Source of the DNA: Bolinopsis microptera
Lineage: Eukaryota > Ctenophora > Tentaculata > Lobata > Bolinopsidae
Length of the DNA stretch: 64,000 nt
Direction of reading: 5' to 3'
Assembly (NCBI RefSeq): GCF_026151205.1
Contig: NC_087081.1
Span: 5,575,246 to 5,639,245 of the forward strand
Shown here piece after piece: positions 34,774-46,105 of this stretch. Each line of letters starts with the position of its first letter. Position 1 is the stretch's first letter. The translations under genes and the position numbers were made by a program. Below the pieces are notes generated by a model. The model worked only from the letters and a program-made list of their open reading frames with translations, was not told the origin of the DNA and did no database searches.

Positions 34774-35763
34774 AAGAAGACATCAACTAAGGTTTGTCAT
34801 TCAAATAAGTATGTTAGAAGGTATTATGTTATAACTTAAGTTTATTGATTTCATCAATATAAATAAATTATCAAGTTACTCGGCCTTGTCTATTAAGCTC
34901 CTAAGCTGTGTCCAATATAATATCCTCCTCCCAACGTCGGTCGCGGTAATTACACTGTTTCTTTCTACCCTGCATCTCACTTCTCTCACTGCTTTCTACT
35001 AATCACACCTGCTCAATAAATCCCCCTCTAATCCTCTGTAATGACACGGTTTATCTCTACCCTTCATCTTGACCATTTTAATGACAATATTAATTCAATC
35101 CTAAAATGTGCCATCATGTAATGATACCGTTCCCGTTATATAGATTTACTACGAAACACGGGCGTAATTCTTGTTATACTTGATAGATAGCTTGTGGTTC
35201 TCAGATTATTGCAAAATTATACCCAGCCACATGGACTTAACAACTGCCGGAATAAAGCTCAGATTAAACAATGAACAGATACCGCAAATTGAGTTCAGTT
35301 GAGCTGAGCATCCTGCTCCTTTTGGAGAACCTCGATTTGCTTGAATCTCAAATATGGTGCTAGTGAGTTATGTCCAATTTAAGGTTTAAAATACTGGATC
35401 TGGAGGAGTCATTTTAGGGCCTACGAAATAATTTCCATCGGAATTTTGTCTAACTGAACATCCCGCACCCTTTGAACAACCGAGCTATTTTCTTGAATCT
35501 CAAAATATGGCGAGCAGGAGGCCAGTCTTACAGATTCTACTCGGACGTATCAGAGCTATTTTAGCTAGTGAGTTATGTCCAATTTATGGTTAAGACTGGA
35601 TCTGGACGAGTCATTTTAAGGTCTATCAAAAAATCGTTACCACCATGTTGACCGCCATTTAATTCTACACCTTTTGGAAACAATTGATTTTTATGAATCT
35701 CAAAAATGGCGGTCTGGGGGTCAAGCATACAAAGTGTCATCATAAATTTCAGCTATTGAGTTG

Positions 35764-35905
35764 AAAGTGCTGCAGGGCAAATGCCCAAATGATGTTAACA
35801 TCCAGTTCTCAGTTTGGCAACCAAACGCTTTACAAAAATGTGTTTGCAGTTATTGGATCTCCATTGTGGAACTTAATCCCACCAAATATTCATAATATCT
35901 TTCTG
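35764..35905 (+). pseudogene. LINE C-terminal relic, family of 8549-9225
   Basis: Reads KVLQGKCPNDVNIQFS in one frame and VFAVIGSPLWNLIPPNIHN in another, with the intervening part deleted. It is present only in the right arm, at the position where the left arm carries its 2.4-kb insertion. Confidence 0.75.
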
Positions 35906-36238
35906 AGATGATACACAGGTTTAAGTTCTTTTTCATCCAGTCCCATGAGTTCAATCAGATCCTTCATCGCTTCATATAACAAGTTATGTCTCACAGTGAA
36001 TGAAAGGAACTGCAATATTTTCTGATAAATAAAACTCGGTATCCTTATCGACTAGGCTAATATCACCAAGAACACCTTCAGCTTCCATTCCAATGTCTGG
36101 AGAATTAGATTCCATCCAATAGTCATCGTGAGAACAAAAAGGTTATTAAACTCTCTAAATCCTGGGAAGTTCCAAGTAAGCACTTGAAGTATCACATTGC
36201 TCATTGACAACAGTGTCTTGCTTACGCTTCTCTGACAT
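35899..36238 (-). pseudogene. Right-arm copy of the possible CACTA-like ORF relic
   Basis: Inverted copy of 27190-27532, with the same breaks as far as I can see. Shared breaks mean it decayed before, or has been homogenised since, the duplication. Confidence 0.35.
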
Positions 36239-37395
36239 AATACTGAGATGTTTGGGAACTGAAGAAAAATATTCAGTGCTAAAAATACTTTGGATGTAAC
36301 ACTGTTTCGGGCTTCATAACACTGTCACAGTTTAAGTAATACGGAATAATACGACTACAGCATTGCTGATCCATTTCTATTTCGGGCTACCCCAGGTGTA
36401 ACCGGACAGGAACTTTTCCTCCGAACTTTTCCTCGTGTAGCCCTAACTAAAACAACCTCTACACTGCTTTCAATGTGTTACTCCAATTTCTGCGTTTATA
36501 AGGTTTCTGTTGTGACTTACGGTTTCAGTTACTAGATTCCCCAGGTCACTCAAATTAAAACCTCTAGAGCTCTAGGTACCTGCACAAGATACGGGAAATG
36601 ATTGAGAGATGTGAATGCTTCAATTTTTCTACTAACTACTCACTAGATAAGGGCGCCGGTGTTTTTTGGTACTCTTGATATCTCTTCTTCTTTCACTAAG
36701 ATATGATATATCCAAAAATCACATGGAAACAGAATTATTGTTTTATATACATAATAATATGTAATTTAAGCAATAGATACGTTTTTTACCACATTGTCAT
36801 GGTAATATAAACTTCTCTGGAACTTCTCTTGTTACTGCTCCCATACAATTGCCCAAACTCTCTAAAACGTAACTACTGTACAGTGTACTTACATACAGAC
36901 CGTACTACGAGAATAGGTTTTTAGCAGAATGTAGCATAGATTTTAGATAAATACAATGAATTGTTGAGGTGCTCCACTAGACGAAGTGACACACCCTTGT
37001 GGATTCCAGTTAACATTAACCCAATGCTGCCCCAAATGATCCAAACATCTGGACCTAACATGGCTCATGATATCAATCCCCAGCTGCTTCAGTTTGCTGG
37101 AGAGAACAAACCTTGGCATTCAACTAGGAGCAATAACGGCAATAACCAATAAAAAAATGATACAAAAAGATACACAGGCAGGTCACAATGGTTATAGGGG
37201 TAGGCCTGTGAGCAAGGGAGTGTGTACCACCAGCCTTAGCTGTATAATTTCACAGCTTAATGACTGGCTTACTCGCATCCAACAGGATTTGTACCCAGGC
37301 ATTCTGTTTGTTACCACTACACCAATCGTGGTACCACTAAATCAAAAAGAAATAAGACAATTATAAAAGCTGTATACAAGCTGTATACAATTTAC

Positions 37396-37502
37396 CTTGT
37401 TTGATATCCAGGCACTCGTATCTCGGATACGATATTCGTCGAGTTTTAACTCGGCAACAGCTTTCTTTGCCTCATATCTTACTGCCGCAACTTCCCCGAT
37501 AT
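37396..37502 (-). CDS. Right-arm copy of the candidate 107-nt exon
   Basis: Inverted copy of 25905-26011, the same length, with CAG acceptor at 37503-37505 and GTAAAT donor intact. The sequence appears identical by eye. Confidence 0.45.
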
Positions 37503-39174
37503 CTGCTCTCACACATATCAGTTAAGAAACAACATTCAAGCGGGTCACATTATTCCAAAGTTATCAACAGTTCAAGTCAGCATAAGTATTGAGGACACAG
37601 GAAAGCTGTGAACTTACTAATAATTTAAATATCACTAAAAACTTACGTCCTCTTTATTGACTATCGAGTATCGATATACCCGCAAACTGATTTTCATTGT
37701 CACTGGCATTATCGATCAAGCTACATAACAGATCAACTCCCGGTGTTCAGGCAGAAGAGACAAAAACTTCAGCTACTCCAGGCATTTAAATTTGTAAAGA
37801 TATCAATGTACAATAATTTTAATTAAACTGTGGAGGATTAGGAGAATAGGAGTAGTAGAAGAAGAAGTAGGAGGAGGAGGGGGAGGAGGAGATAAGAACG
37901 ATAAGGGACTCATGCACATTGAACAATCTAATTCTATTTTTGATACTGGTTAAAATACCATATCATAAACGAATTGAAGAAACAAGTTTTACTCTTGTTA
38001 TTTAATTCTTGTTTTTAAAACAATGTTTGGGATTTTCAGATATGTATTCTGTCCGTTTTATATTTTATTGTGTTGATGATTTAGTATTTAATTTTACTTA
38101 CTTGTATCTTAATAAAGAGCCGTACTTTATGATAAATTGGTAACCCAAATTCTCTTCCGCAGCCTTCTCAGTTCTCGGCCTCTCAATGTCGGTCACATTT
38201 GTTCAATTTGACAGGAATCGCTCAGGTGTCGACAAGATAAAAGGACGACGACACACCTGGTTTGTTTATACAACTTAAATTTGCTTCCTCTTGTCCTTCA
38301 TATTTGATTGGTTGCTGGATCAACCTCAGTATCAACCTTTGTACTTTATGAATATTAAACAATCACGGATAAAAAGAATGAGATAACTCATAATTAATCC
38401 ATCTTTTTATCCAGGTTACGAAGTTCTAAAGAGCGGCAGCCGAAAAAAAATGCCTTCTGAACAAATGGTCGCAGCCGACAGCTGAAATTATGATATTAGG
38501 ATTGTTTAGGACTATCATTTGAAAACAAAAAATGAGTTACATATTGGATATTATGAAGGGCCCATAATAAGACTATAACGTATAGTATTTAAATTTTGTT
38601 GCAATTTGATATTCGAAACTCTGTATACTTCTTTATAGATAAAGAAATTGTATATATATATATAACATTCACTTTGAAATTTCGTCACAATACTAGCGTT
38701 TATCGTGTAAGTCAAACGACTTAATCATTAAATTAAAATCAGCTTATCAACGAGCAAGAATTGCGAAACATGTTGAAGTTTTCCAACTTAATGATAACAT
38801 CGAACTCAATACGATACAAAATTATCGCCTGAATTGAAAAATCTTATCGCCGTCTGTTTAATTGTTTCTTCTCGGAAAGGGTCTTCATTACATTTTGCTG
38901 GAACACGCTTTATTATAAATGTAGAAACGTTAGCGCGGGTGAAGGACCCGCGCGGCGCGAAAAGTAACTTATTAACATTACTTTTTTGTAAGAAAGGAAG
39001 GTTAATACCTTACTTTAAGTAAGGTATAAAGGTTACTTTGCGCGGCGCAAAAAGTAACTTATTAACATTACTTTTTTGTAAGAAAGGAAGGTTAATACCT
39101 TACTTTAAGTAAGGTATAAAGGTTACTTTAAACCCCACTAACCTTACTTAAAGTAAGGTTTATTTTTATGAGGG

Positions 39175-39602
39175 CTCTTATGTACTCCACACACAGCTAT
39201 ATTAAGATTTTTACTCCAACTGCTATGGCTTTTGAGTGAGGCACGTTTGAAAATGTAAAGTAAATTACAGGGCACAAATTGACATTCCTGACCAACGTGT
39301 ATTGAAATCTCATTTCGTGCCCAGGTGTGAGAGTAAACATTTAAATATTTTTCATGCACACTGGCAAATGTCTTGCCTGTACTGGAAAGGGTTTGTTTTG
39401 GTAAATGGTTAATAGCTGTGTTCTGTAGAAGCCTTTGTTCCTTGTAAAGTAAGTTACTCTTTTGTGTCAAGTAGTTTACACTGTTACACAATCCTTTGAT
39501 TTTAACTGTTTAAAGCTGCCCCTTTGTCTTTAATTCGTTTGCTAAGTGTATGAACTATGTAATATATGATTAATAATGATATATCAGTTTATCATTAGCC
39601 AA
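39175..39602. other. No feature recognised
   Basis: Contains GTAAAGTAAATTAC-like motifs also seen just outside the left end of the palindrome (near 24138). No supported gene. Confidence 0.45.
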
Positions 39603-40182
39603 TTAAGGGGGCCGGGGGGGCCTTCATCAAAATTTTCTCGAAATTGACTTTATAGTTGTTTCTAATAGAGGGGAGTGATATCTATCAGATGCTTTTGGTC
39701 CCATGGAAAAATATTGTTCCTAGACGAAATTATTATCGGTCAAATGTCAGCGCTTATGTGTAATTGTATTGCGCGAGCGATTTTCAATTTTTGAAAATCT
39801 TGGACCTCAAAAAATCGTCAAAAAACGAGGTTCAAGATTTTCAAAATCGAATAAAATATGTTTAAAGGCCTATATCAAAATTCTGTTTGGCTCATCTCTT
39901 TTAAATTATCTCTAGAACATATCCTGAAAGTTTCAGGGTGATTGCTCAAAACATGTAGGAGAAAATAGATTTTTAGACTCGATTTTCAGGACACGTGATT
40001 GAAAATCGCTCGCGCAATACAATTACACATAAGTGCTGATCTTTGACCGACAATAATTTCGGCTAGGAATAATATTTTTCCATGGGACCAAAAGCATCTG
40101 ATAAATATCACTCCCTTCTATCAGAAACAATTAAAAAGTCAATTTCGAGGGAATTTTGATGAAGACCCCCCGGCCCCCTTAA
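39603..40182. mobile_element. 580-bp palindromic MITE flanked by TTAA
   Basis: TTAA at 39603-39606 and 40179-40182 flank inverted ends GGGGGCCGGGGGGG and CCCCCCGGCCCCC. The inverted arms extend inward through AAATTGACTTTATAG, ATCTGATAGATATCACTCCC and GCGCGAGCGATTTTCAA types. There is no coding frame. The TTAA flanks and palindromic layout suggest a piggyBac-dependent non-autonomous element. A half copy lies at 29700-29981. Confidence 0.85.
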
Positions 40183-41938
40183 TTGGTTGATTGATCCACT
40201 GATTGGGTCCACAGTTAGCCCAGTTATACAGAGTAGGTAGGTGGGCGTAAATGTACGAATGTTTCCCAGCTCAAAAATTTGTGTTCAAGCAGGCCACTGG
40301 ATTTTCTGTAAAGTAAAGTATTATTTATATTATATTTTCGAAAAGTCAATTTTTAACCATTTTAAACCATTTTTATAGATTTCTTTAATGAAATTCTGAC
40401 CAGAACCAATCTATTATCACTTTTAAATAACTTTTATTCTGTTTGACAATCGTTACTTGTTGTGTTTTACTACTATTACTGAATAAAAAGCATATGTGTA
40501 AATTACTTGACACGTAAATTACTTGACATGTAACTTACTTGACGCTGGTATTGACATGATCTGATATCTATGGATCTAAATAAACAAGTACATTATGTCT
40601 TGACATCAGAGTTAGCTTGTTTTAGCAAGATTTCAGCAAGAAATAACATGAAATGTGGCCAGCAGAAAACTTTTTTGTTTTTTATGTATAGTAATTTACA
40701 CTAAAAACAGGAGAAAGTAGAATAGCATTGCTCCGAATCTGCTTAAATTTTGAGTCCCAAATTTTGCATACAGCTTCAGTGAAGTGGTATGCACCTTTAC
40801 AGATCAAGAATTAATGAATATTACAACAATCTCTTTTTAGTAAACAGCTTTTATTATAGAGTAGTTTTAGCCTGTAAAACATGACAATTTATGGGTATTT
40901 TGAAAACGCGATAACACAGAAACGAAGTGAGATATTTATAAGCGGTTTTTTGTGTCTAACAGTTTATAATCTTCTCTTTCAGACTCCAATCAAAGCTAGT
41001 GCCATAACTGAAATTTATTTTTTTCCCTCCTTGTTCATGTTTCATGAAATTGCCCATATATGGTACATAATATGGTTCATAATAATATGGTACCACTCAG
41101 TTTGTTAGCTGTTAAAAGTGCTGATTCGCAATAATTTGTAGCCAGAAACAAATTGAATTTCTCTCTACACCACATAGTAGATGGTACTTCTTTAACGACA
41201 TAATCTAATAGATATAAAAAATACCTAGTCGCTGTCAGTCGCAGTACGTCTCATCTCTTTGATGTAGAGGGTGTTTCAAAACTGTTATAGCCAGTACTGG
41301 GTCACTCCTAACACGACGTATTTTAGAGTGTTACACACTTACACTGCAAGCTTAAAACGCCTCTGCAATGCGGGCTACAAATCTCATAATAACATATTAA
41401 TTGTATTGCAGTGAGCGCGAGCAAGTCTAACCTTGCTCGGTAACAATAATGCATTGTGTTTATGATTGAAGGCCCTTCTTATGGAGAAAATGACTCCCAT
41501 GAGTCGACATCATTATCGTATTGAGATTCTTTAAAAATCAGAATATAATTAGCTCTTGATGATCTTGAACAGGTCAAACAGAGCAGTCCAAATCCTGCAT
41601 CGCATTTGTTTAATTACCATTTATAGCATTGTTTAATTACCCTTTATAGCATTCGGGTGTGCAAAATTCCAGACGACAGGTTAGACCAGATCTTGCCATT
41701 ACAAATTCCAACAACATTGTTTGAAGGTTTTTATCGTATTCTGGTGCAAAATTTGAAATGAATGTTTTGGTGGTTATTTAATTGTGAAGTTGTGAAGGAA
41801 CAGGTGTAACCAGTATTATCGGGTGTGATTAATCACATTATCTAGGTCCATTCATGGAAGTACTGTGTTCATTACAATGTTATGTCGCCGACAAGATGAC
41901 CCTATTTAAATCTTTATCTCAACACGAAAATGGAGCTG
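40183..41938. other. No gene recognised
   Basis: AT-rich. A few ATTACTTGACA-type repeats occur near 40500-40545. Short open frames have no recognised motif. Confidence 0.45.
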
Positions 41939-42323
41939 GTTTAACCCATATCAACCCAACCACTCTAAACATTCGAATTTTTTGATGAAATTTGGTGTCC
42001 TGCGTCCTAAGGGGCTATCTTAGATATTGCAACAGTGATTTTTAAAAATTGTGTTTTGCTTATGACATTTTTAACCCGTCCATTTAAAAGGACAGTGAAT
42101 TCTGTCCCGTCCTTTAAAAAGGACAGTGTTTGGAAAAATTACTTAACGTCCTTTATAAAGGACAGTATTGCAAATTACTGTCATTTTAAAAGGACGGCTT
42201 TCAATTTTTACTTTAGCAAGATGCTATCATGTTGTTAAATTTTCTATTTTTATTCATGATTGGAATAAACATCAATTTTTAATATCATTGAAATACGGAA
42301 GTAATTTTCCCTGAAAACATCCA

Positions 42324-44190
42324 ATGAATTGTGGGGTGTTGCGGAGGCTAGAGAGCCAAGGAGGTGTAGTACCGGATTGTGGGGTGTTAGGGAGGCTAGA
42401 GGGAGGGGTGCAGGTGGTACAGGATTTTGGGGTGTTAGGGAGGCTAGAGGGCCAGGGAGGTGTAGTACTGGATTGTGGGGTGTTAGGGAGGCTGGAGGGA
42501 GAGGTAGTACTGGATTGTGGGGTGTTAGGGAGGCTGGAGGGAGAGGTAGTACTGGATTGTGGGGTGTTAGGGAGGCTGGAGGGAGAGGTAGTACTGGATT
42601 GTGGGGTGTTAGGGAGGCTGGAAGGAGGGGTAGTACCGGATTGTGGGGTGTTAGGGAGGCTGGAAGGAGGAGTAGTACTGGATTGTGGGGTGTTCGGGAG
42701 GCTGAAAGGAGGGGTAGTACTGGATTGTGGGGTGTTAGGGAGGCTGGAGGGAGAGGTAGTACTGGATTGTGGGGTGTTAGGGAGGCTGGAAGGAGGGGTA
42801 ACCGGATTGTGGGGTGTTAGGGAGGCTGGAAGGAGGAGTAGTACTGGATTGTGGGGTGTTAGGGAGGCTGGAAGGAGGGGTGGTACAGGATTGTGGGGTG
42901 TTAGGGAGGCTGGAAGGAGGGGTAACCGGATTGTGGGGTGTTAGGGAGGCTGGAGGGAGAGGTAGTACTGGATTGTGGGGTGTTAGGGAGGCTGGAGGGA
43001 GAGGTAGTACTGGATTGTGGGGTGTTAGGGAGGCTGGAGGGAGAGGTAGTACTGGATTGTGGGGTGTTAGGGAGGCTGGAAGGAGGGGTAGTACCGGATT
43101 GTGGGGTGTTAGGGAGGCTGGAAGGAGGAGTAGTACTGGATTGTGGGGTGTTCGGGAGGCTGAAAGGAGGGGTAGTACTGGATTGTGGGGTGTTAGGGAG
43201 GCTAGAGAGCCAGGGATGGGTAGTACTGGATTGTGGGGTGTTAGGGAGGCTGGAGGGAGAGGTAGTACTGGATTGTGGGGTGTTAGGGAGGCTGGAAGGA
43301 GGGGTAACCGGATTGTGGGGTGTTAGGGAGGCTGGAAGGAGGAGTAGTACTGGATTGTGGGGTGTTAGGGAGGCTGGAAGGAGGGGTGGTACAGGATTGT
43401 GGGGTGTTAGGGAGGCTGGAAGGAGGGGTGGTACAGGATTTTGGGGTGTTAGGGAGGCTGGAAGGAGGGGTAGTACTGGATTGTGGGGTGTTAGGGAGGC
43501 TGGAAGGAGGGGTGGTACAGGATTTTGGGGTGTTAGGGAGGCTAGAGAGCCAGGGAGGTGTAGTACTGGATTGTGGGGTGTTAGGGAGGCTGGAAGAAGG
43601 GGTAGTACCGGATTGTGGGGTGTAAGGGAGGCTGGAAGGAGGGGTAACCGGATTGTGGGGTGTTAGGGAGGCTGGAAGGAGGGGTAGTACTGGATTGTGG
43701 GGTGTTAGGGAGGCTGGAAGGAGGGGTGGTACAGGATTGTGGGGTGTTAGGGAGGCTAGAGAGCCAGGGAGGTGTAGTACTGGATTGTGGGGTGTTAGGG
43801 AGGCTGGAAGGAGGGGTAGTACCGGATTGTGGGGTGTTAGGGAGGCTGGAGGGAGAGGTAGTACTGGATTGTGGGGTGTTAGGGAGGCTGGAAGGAGGGG
43901 TAGTACCGGATTGTGGGGTGTTAGGGAGGCTGGAAGGAGGAGTAGTACTGGATTGTGGGGTGTTCGGGAGGCTGAAAGGAGGGGTAGTACTGGATTGTGG
44001 GGTGTTAGGGAGGCTAGAGTGTCAGGGAGGGGTAGTACTGGATTGTGGGGTGTTAGGGAGGCTGGAGGGAGAGGTAGTACTGGATTGTGGGGTGTTAGGG
44101 AGGCTGGAAGGAGGGGTGGTACAGAATTTTGGGGTGTTATGGAGGCTAGAGGGCCTGGGAGGTGTGGTAATGGATTGTTGGGTGTTAGGG
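42324..44190. repeat. 42-bp G-rich minisatellite, about 44 units
   Basis: Unit GGGGTGTTAGGGAGGCTGGA plus AGGAGGGGTAGTACTGGATTGT. Variants recur in ordered sets (for example AGAGAGCCAGGGAGG and GTAACCGGATT units). Because 42 is a multiple of three and stop codons are rare, three plus-strand frames and one minus-strand frame stay open for hundreds of codons. That openness is no evidence of coding. Its GGG runs could form G-quadruplexes. Confidence 0.95.
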
Positions 44191-44384
44191 CATAGGTGCA
44201 GATTTTGTTTTGAGGTGAACTTTTATGTTCCCGAGAAATCTTCTTAAGTTTGCTTTTTTTCTCCTCGGGCACATTCGTAACCTACGGGCTAGGTAAACCT
44301 AAACTACATATTGACCGTTATGTACGTCGGTATCTGTTGAGGAGCCAAATCATCTGAAAAGCCCTAAACCTATATTTTGCTCAG

Positions 44385-44770
44385 GCACGTAGCCAGGATT
44401 TTTCTTTGGGGGGGGGCTGTCGGCGAGCGAAGCTGCAAGCTGTGGCAGGGGTCTGGGGGCGCAGCCCCCCGGAAAATTTTTGCGAAATAGGGTCTTTTAG
44501 GCTAAATTGAAAGTTTAATGAATTTACAAAAATGTATGGTTTGGCATAATCATTGCCTACAATCCTGACCTGAGTAATTTCCCCCTTTGAGATTTTATTT
44601 TGGGTTGATTGAGTTTATCGAGAGGAAGTGAAAAATCTCTGGTTCAAATTTGGATTTGAAGCCATGTTTAATTTTTTCTGTGGAGGTCACTTTTTTGCGC
44701 AAAAAGCGCTCGATTTTAGGGGAAAAAATTTATGTTTGCTTTTAATTTTTATGGTCCTGTCGGCACCTGA
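44385..44770. mobile_element. Truncated MITE with CACGTAGCCAGGATTTTT end
   Basis: The left tip CAGGCACGTAGCCAGGATTT leads into a G run, then GGCGAGCGAAGC and GGGGGCGCAGCCCCCC. This tip resembles a widespread invertebrate MITE type. The matching right tip is missing. It lies between the two minisatellite blocks. Confidence 0.6.
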
Positions 44771-44789
44771 AATCGACGAAATCTGCAGG

Positions 44790-45330
44790 GGTGTGTTAGG
44801 GAGGCTGGAAGGAGGGGTAGTACCGGATTGTGGGGTGTTAGGGAGGCTGGAGGGAGAGGTAGTACTGGATTGTGGGGTGTTAGGGAGGCTGGAGGGAGAG
44901 GTAGTACTGGATTGTGGGGTGTTAGGGAGGCTGGAAGGAGGGGTAGTACCGGATTGTGGGGTGTTAGGGAGGCTGGAAGGAGGAGTAGTACTGGATTGTG
45001 GGGTGTTCGGGAGGCTGAAAGGAGGGGTAGTACTGGATTGTGGGGTGTTAGGGAGGCTAGAAGGAGGAGTAGTACTGGATTGTGGGGTGTTAGAGAGGCT
45101 GAAAGGAGGGGTGGTACTGGATTGTGGGGTGTTAGGGAGGCTGGAAGGAGGGTTGGTACAGGATTTTGGGGTGTTATGGAGGCTAGAGGGCCAGGGAGGG
45201 TGGTAATGGATTGTTGGGTGTTACTTGTTAGGGAAGCTGGAAGGAGGGGTAGTACTGGATTGTGGGGTGTTAGGGAGGCTGGAAGGAGGGGTGGTACTGG
45301 ATTGTGGGGTACGGGTATTAGGGAGGCTGG
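44790..45330. repeat. Second block of the 42-bp minisatellite, about 13 units
   Basis: Same units as 42324-44190, and it ends with the same rare terminal variant (TGTTATGGAGGCTAGAGGGCC then ATTGTTGGGTG). This suggests the array was split or partly duplicated around the element at 44190-44790. Confidence 0.95.
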
Positions 45331-46105
45331 AAGGACCGTAAATAATTTATTCCAGTGTATAACGATGGCTTTCCGGTGAAAGCAATTACTGGCCAACCTG
45401 TAGCATCACAAGACAGCACCTGCACAAGGCTGTCTTCAACACATGGCTGCACTCGTAGAGTGGAACACCGCCATCCACTGAGGAGTGGCCACTAGAATAC
45501 GAGGTGGCCACACCTTAGCTTGTTTGCTGAAGAAGGAAAGCTATCCAGACTTATCAGTTAATATGCTAAAATATATCACTGTGGTTGAAATGTCCTTTAA
45601 AAAGGACATGTCAAACGTAGAATCATGTCTTCTCAAATAGGCGTCCTTTTAAAAGGACGCCCTTCAAAAATACTGTCCTTTTAAAAGGACGTAATTTAAA
45701 AAGGACAGCGTTCACAGAAACACTGTCCTTTTCAAAGGACACCCAAAATCTACTTCATTTAATTCAATTTAAAGAAAGTCAGTATACCCCATGTTAGGGT
45801 TTATTGAATAGACAATCATTGGGGCAATTTAGAGTATCCAAAGTTTTGATTTGCCAGGACTTCAAATTTTTCAAATTTTGCCTGAATTGAGCGACATTTG
45901 AAAGTACAATTTTTGACCATGTTTGGCTCTAGTCCATGAATTCTTTGACGGTCTAGATATTTTCAAAACATTGTCAAGTTACCTAGAAGACCTTTTCCCA
46001 ACTAATACAGAAAACCAAATTAAAAAATATAACTACATTCCGAAATTACACTGGTATTTAAAAGCCGTCCTTTTAAAAGGCCCATGGGTGAATATGGGTT
46101 AACCT

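Larger units (their letters stand above)
24232..39174. repeat. Giant imperfect palindrome (about 15 kb)
   Basis: The left end CCCTCATAAAAATAAACC pairs with GGTTTATTTTTATGAGGG at the right end. Paired coordinates sum to 63406 across the outer 2 kb, to about 65574 near 30.7/34.8 kb, to 66096 near 31.8/34.3 kb, and to 66561 near 33.0/33.6 kb. Extra DNA in the left arm causes the steps; the centre is near 33280. The outer arms (24.2-27.5 and 35.9-39.2 kb) look well above 95% identical by eye; the innermost kilobase is more diverged. No target-site duplication was found. It may be a foldback transposon, a segmental inverted duplication or an assembly join of two haplotypes. Confidence 0.9.
41939..46105. 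mobile_element. Composite region bounded by TTAACCCATAT and rich in GTCCTTTTAAAAGGAC palindromes
   Basis: GGTTTAACCCATAT near 41939 pairs with ATATGGGTTAACC near 46090. Just inside each end lie palindromes of GTCCTTTTAAAAGGAC type: about four at 42070-42195 and six at 45590-46080, each slightly varied. The interior holds two blocks of a 42-bp minisatellite and another element. The arms themselves do not align well beyond these motifs, so calling it one transposon is an inference. Confidence 0.5.

Noticed and set aside
39144-39491. A 115-residue minus-strand gene
   Set aside because: No motif, no splice support, and it begins across the palindrome boundary.
42324-45396. Long proteins with 14-residue repeats on both strands
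   Set aside because: The 42-bp unit keeps several frames open at once; units vary without regard to codons and no splice or start context supports a gene.
45340-45490. Exon after TTTATTCCAG at 45354
   Set aside because: The open stretch lacks a good donor and lies at the edge of the minisatellite.
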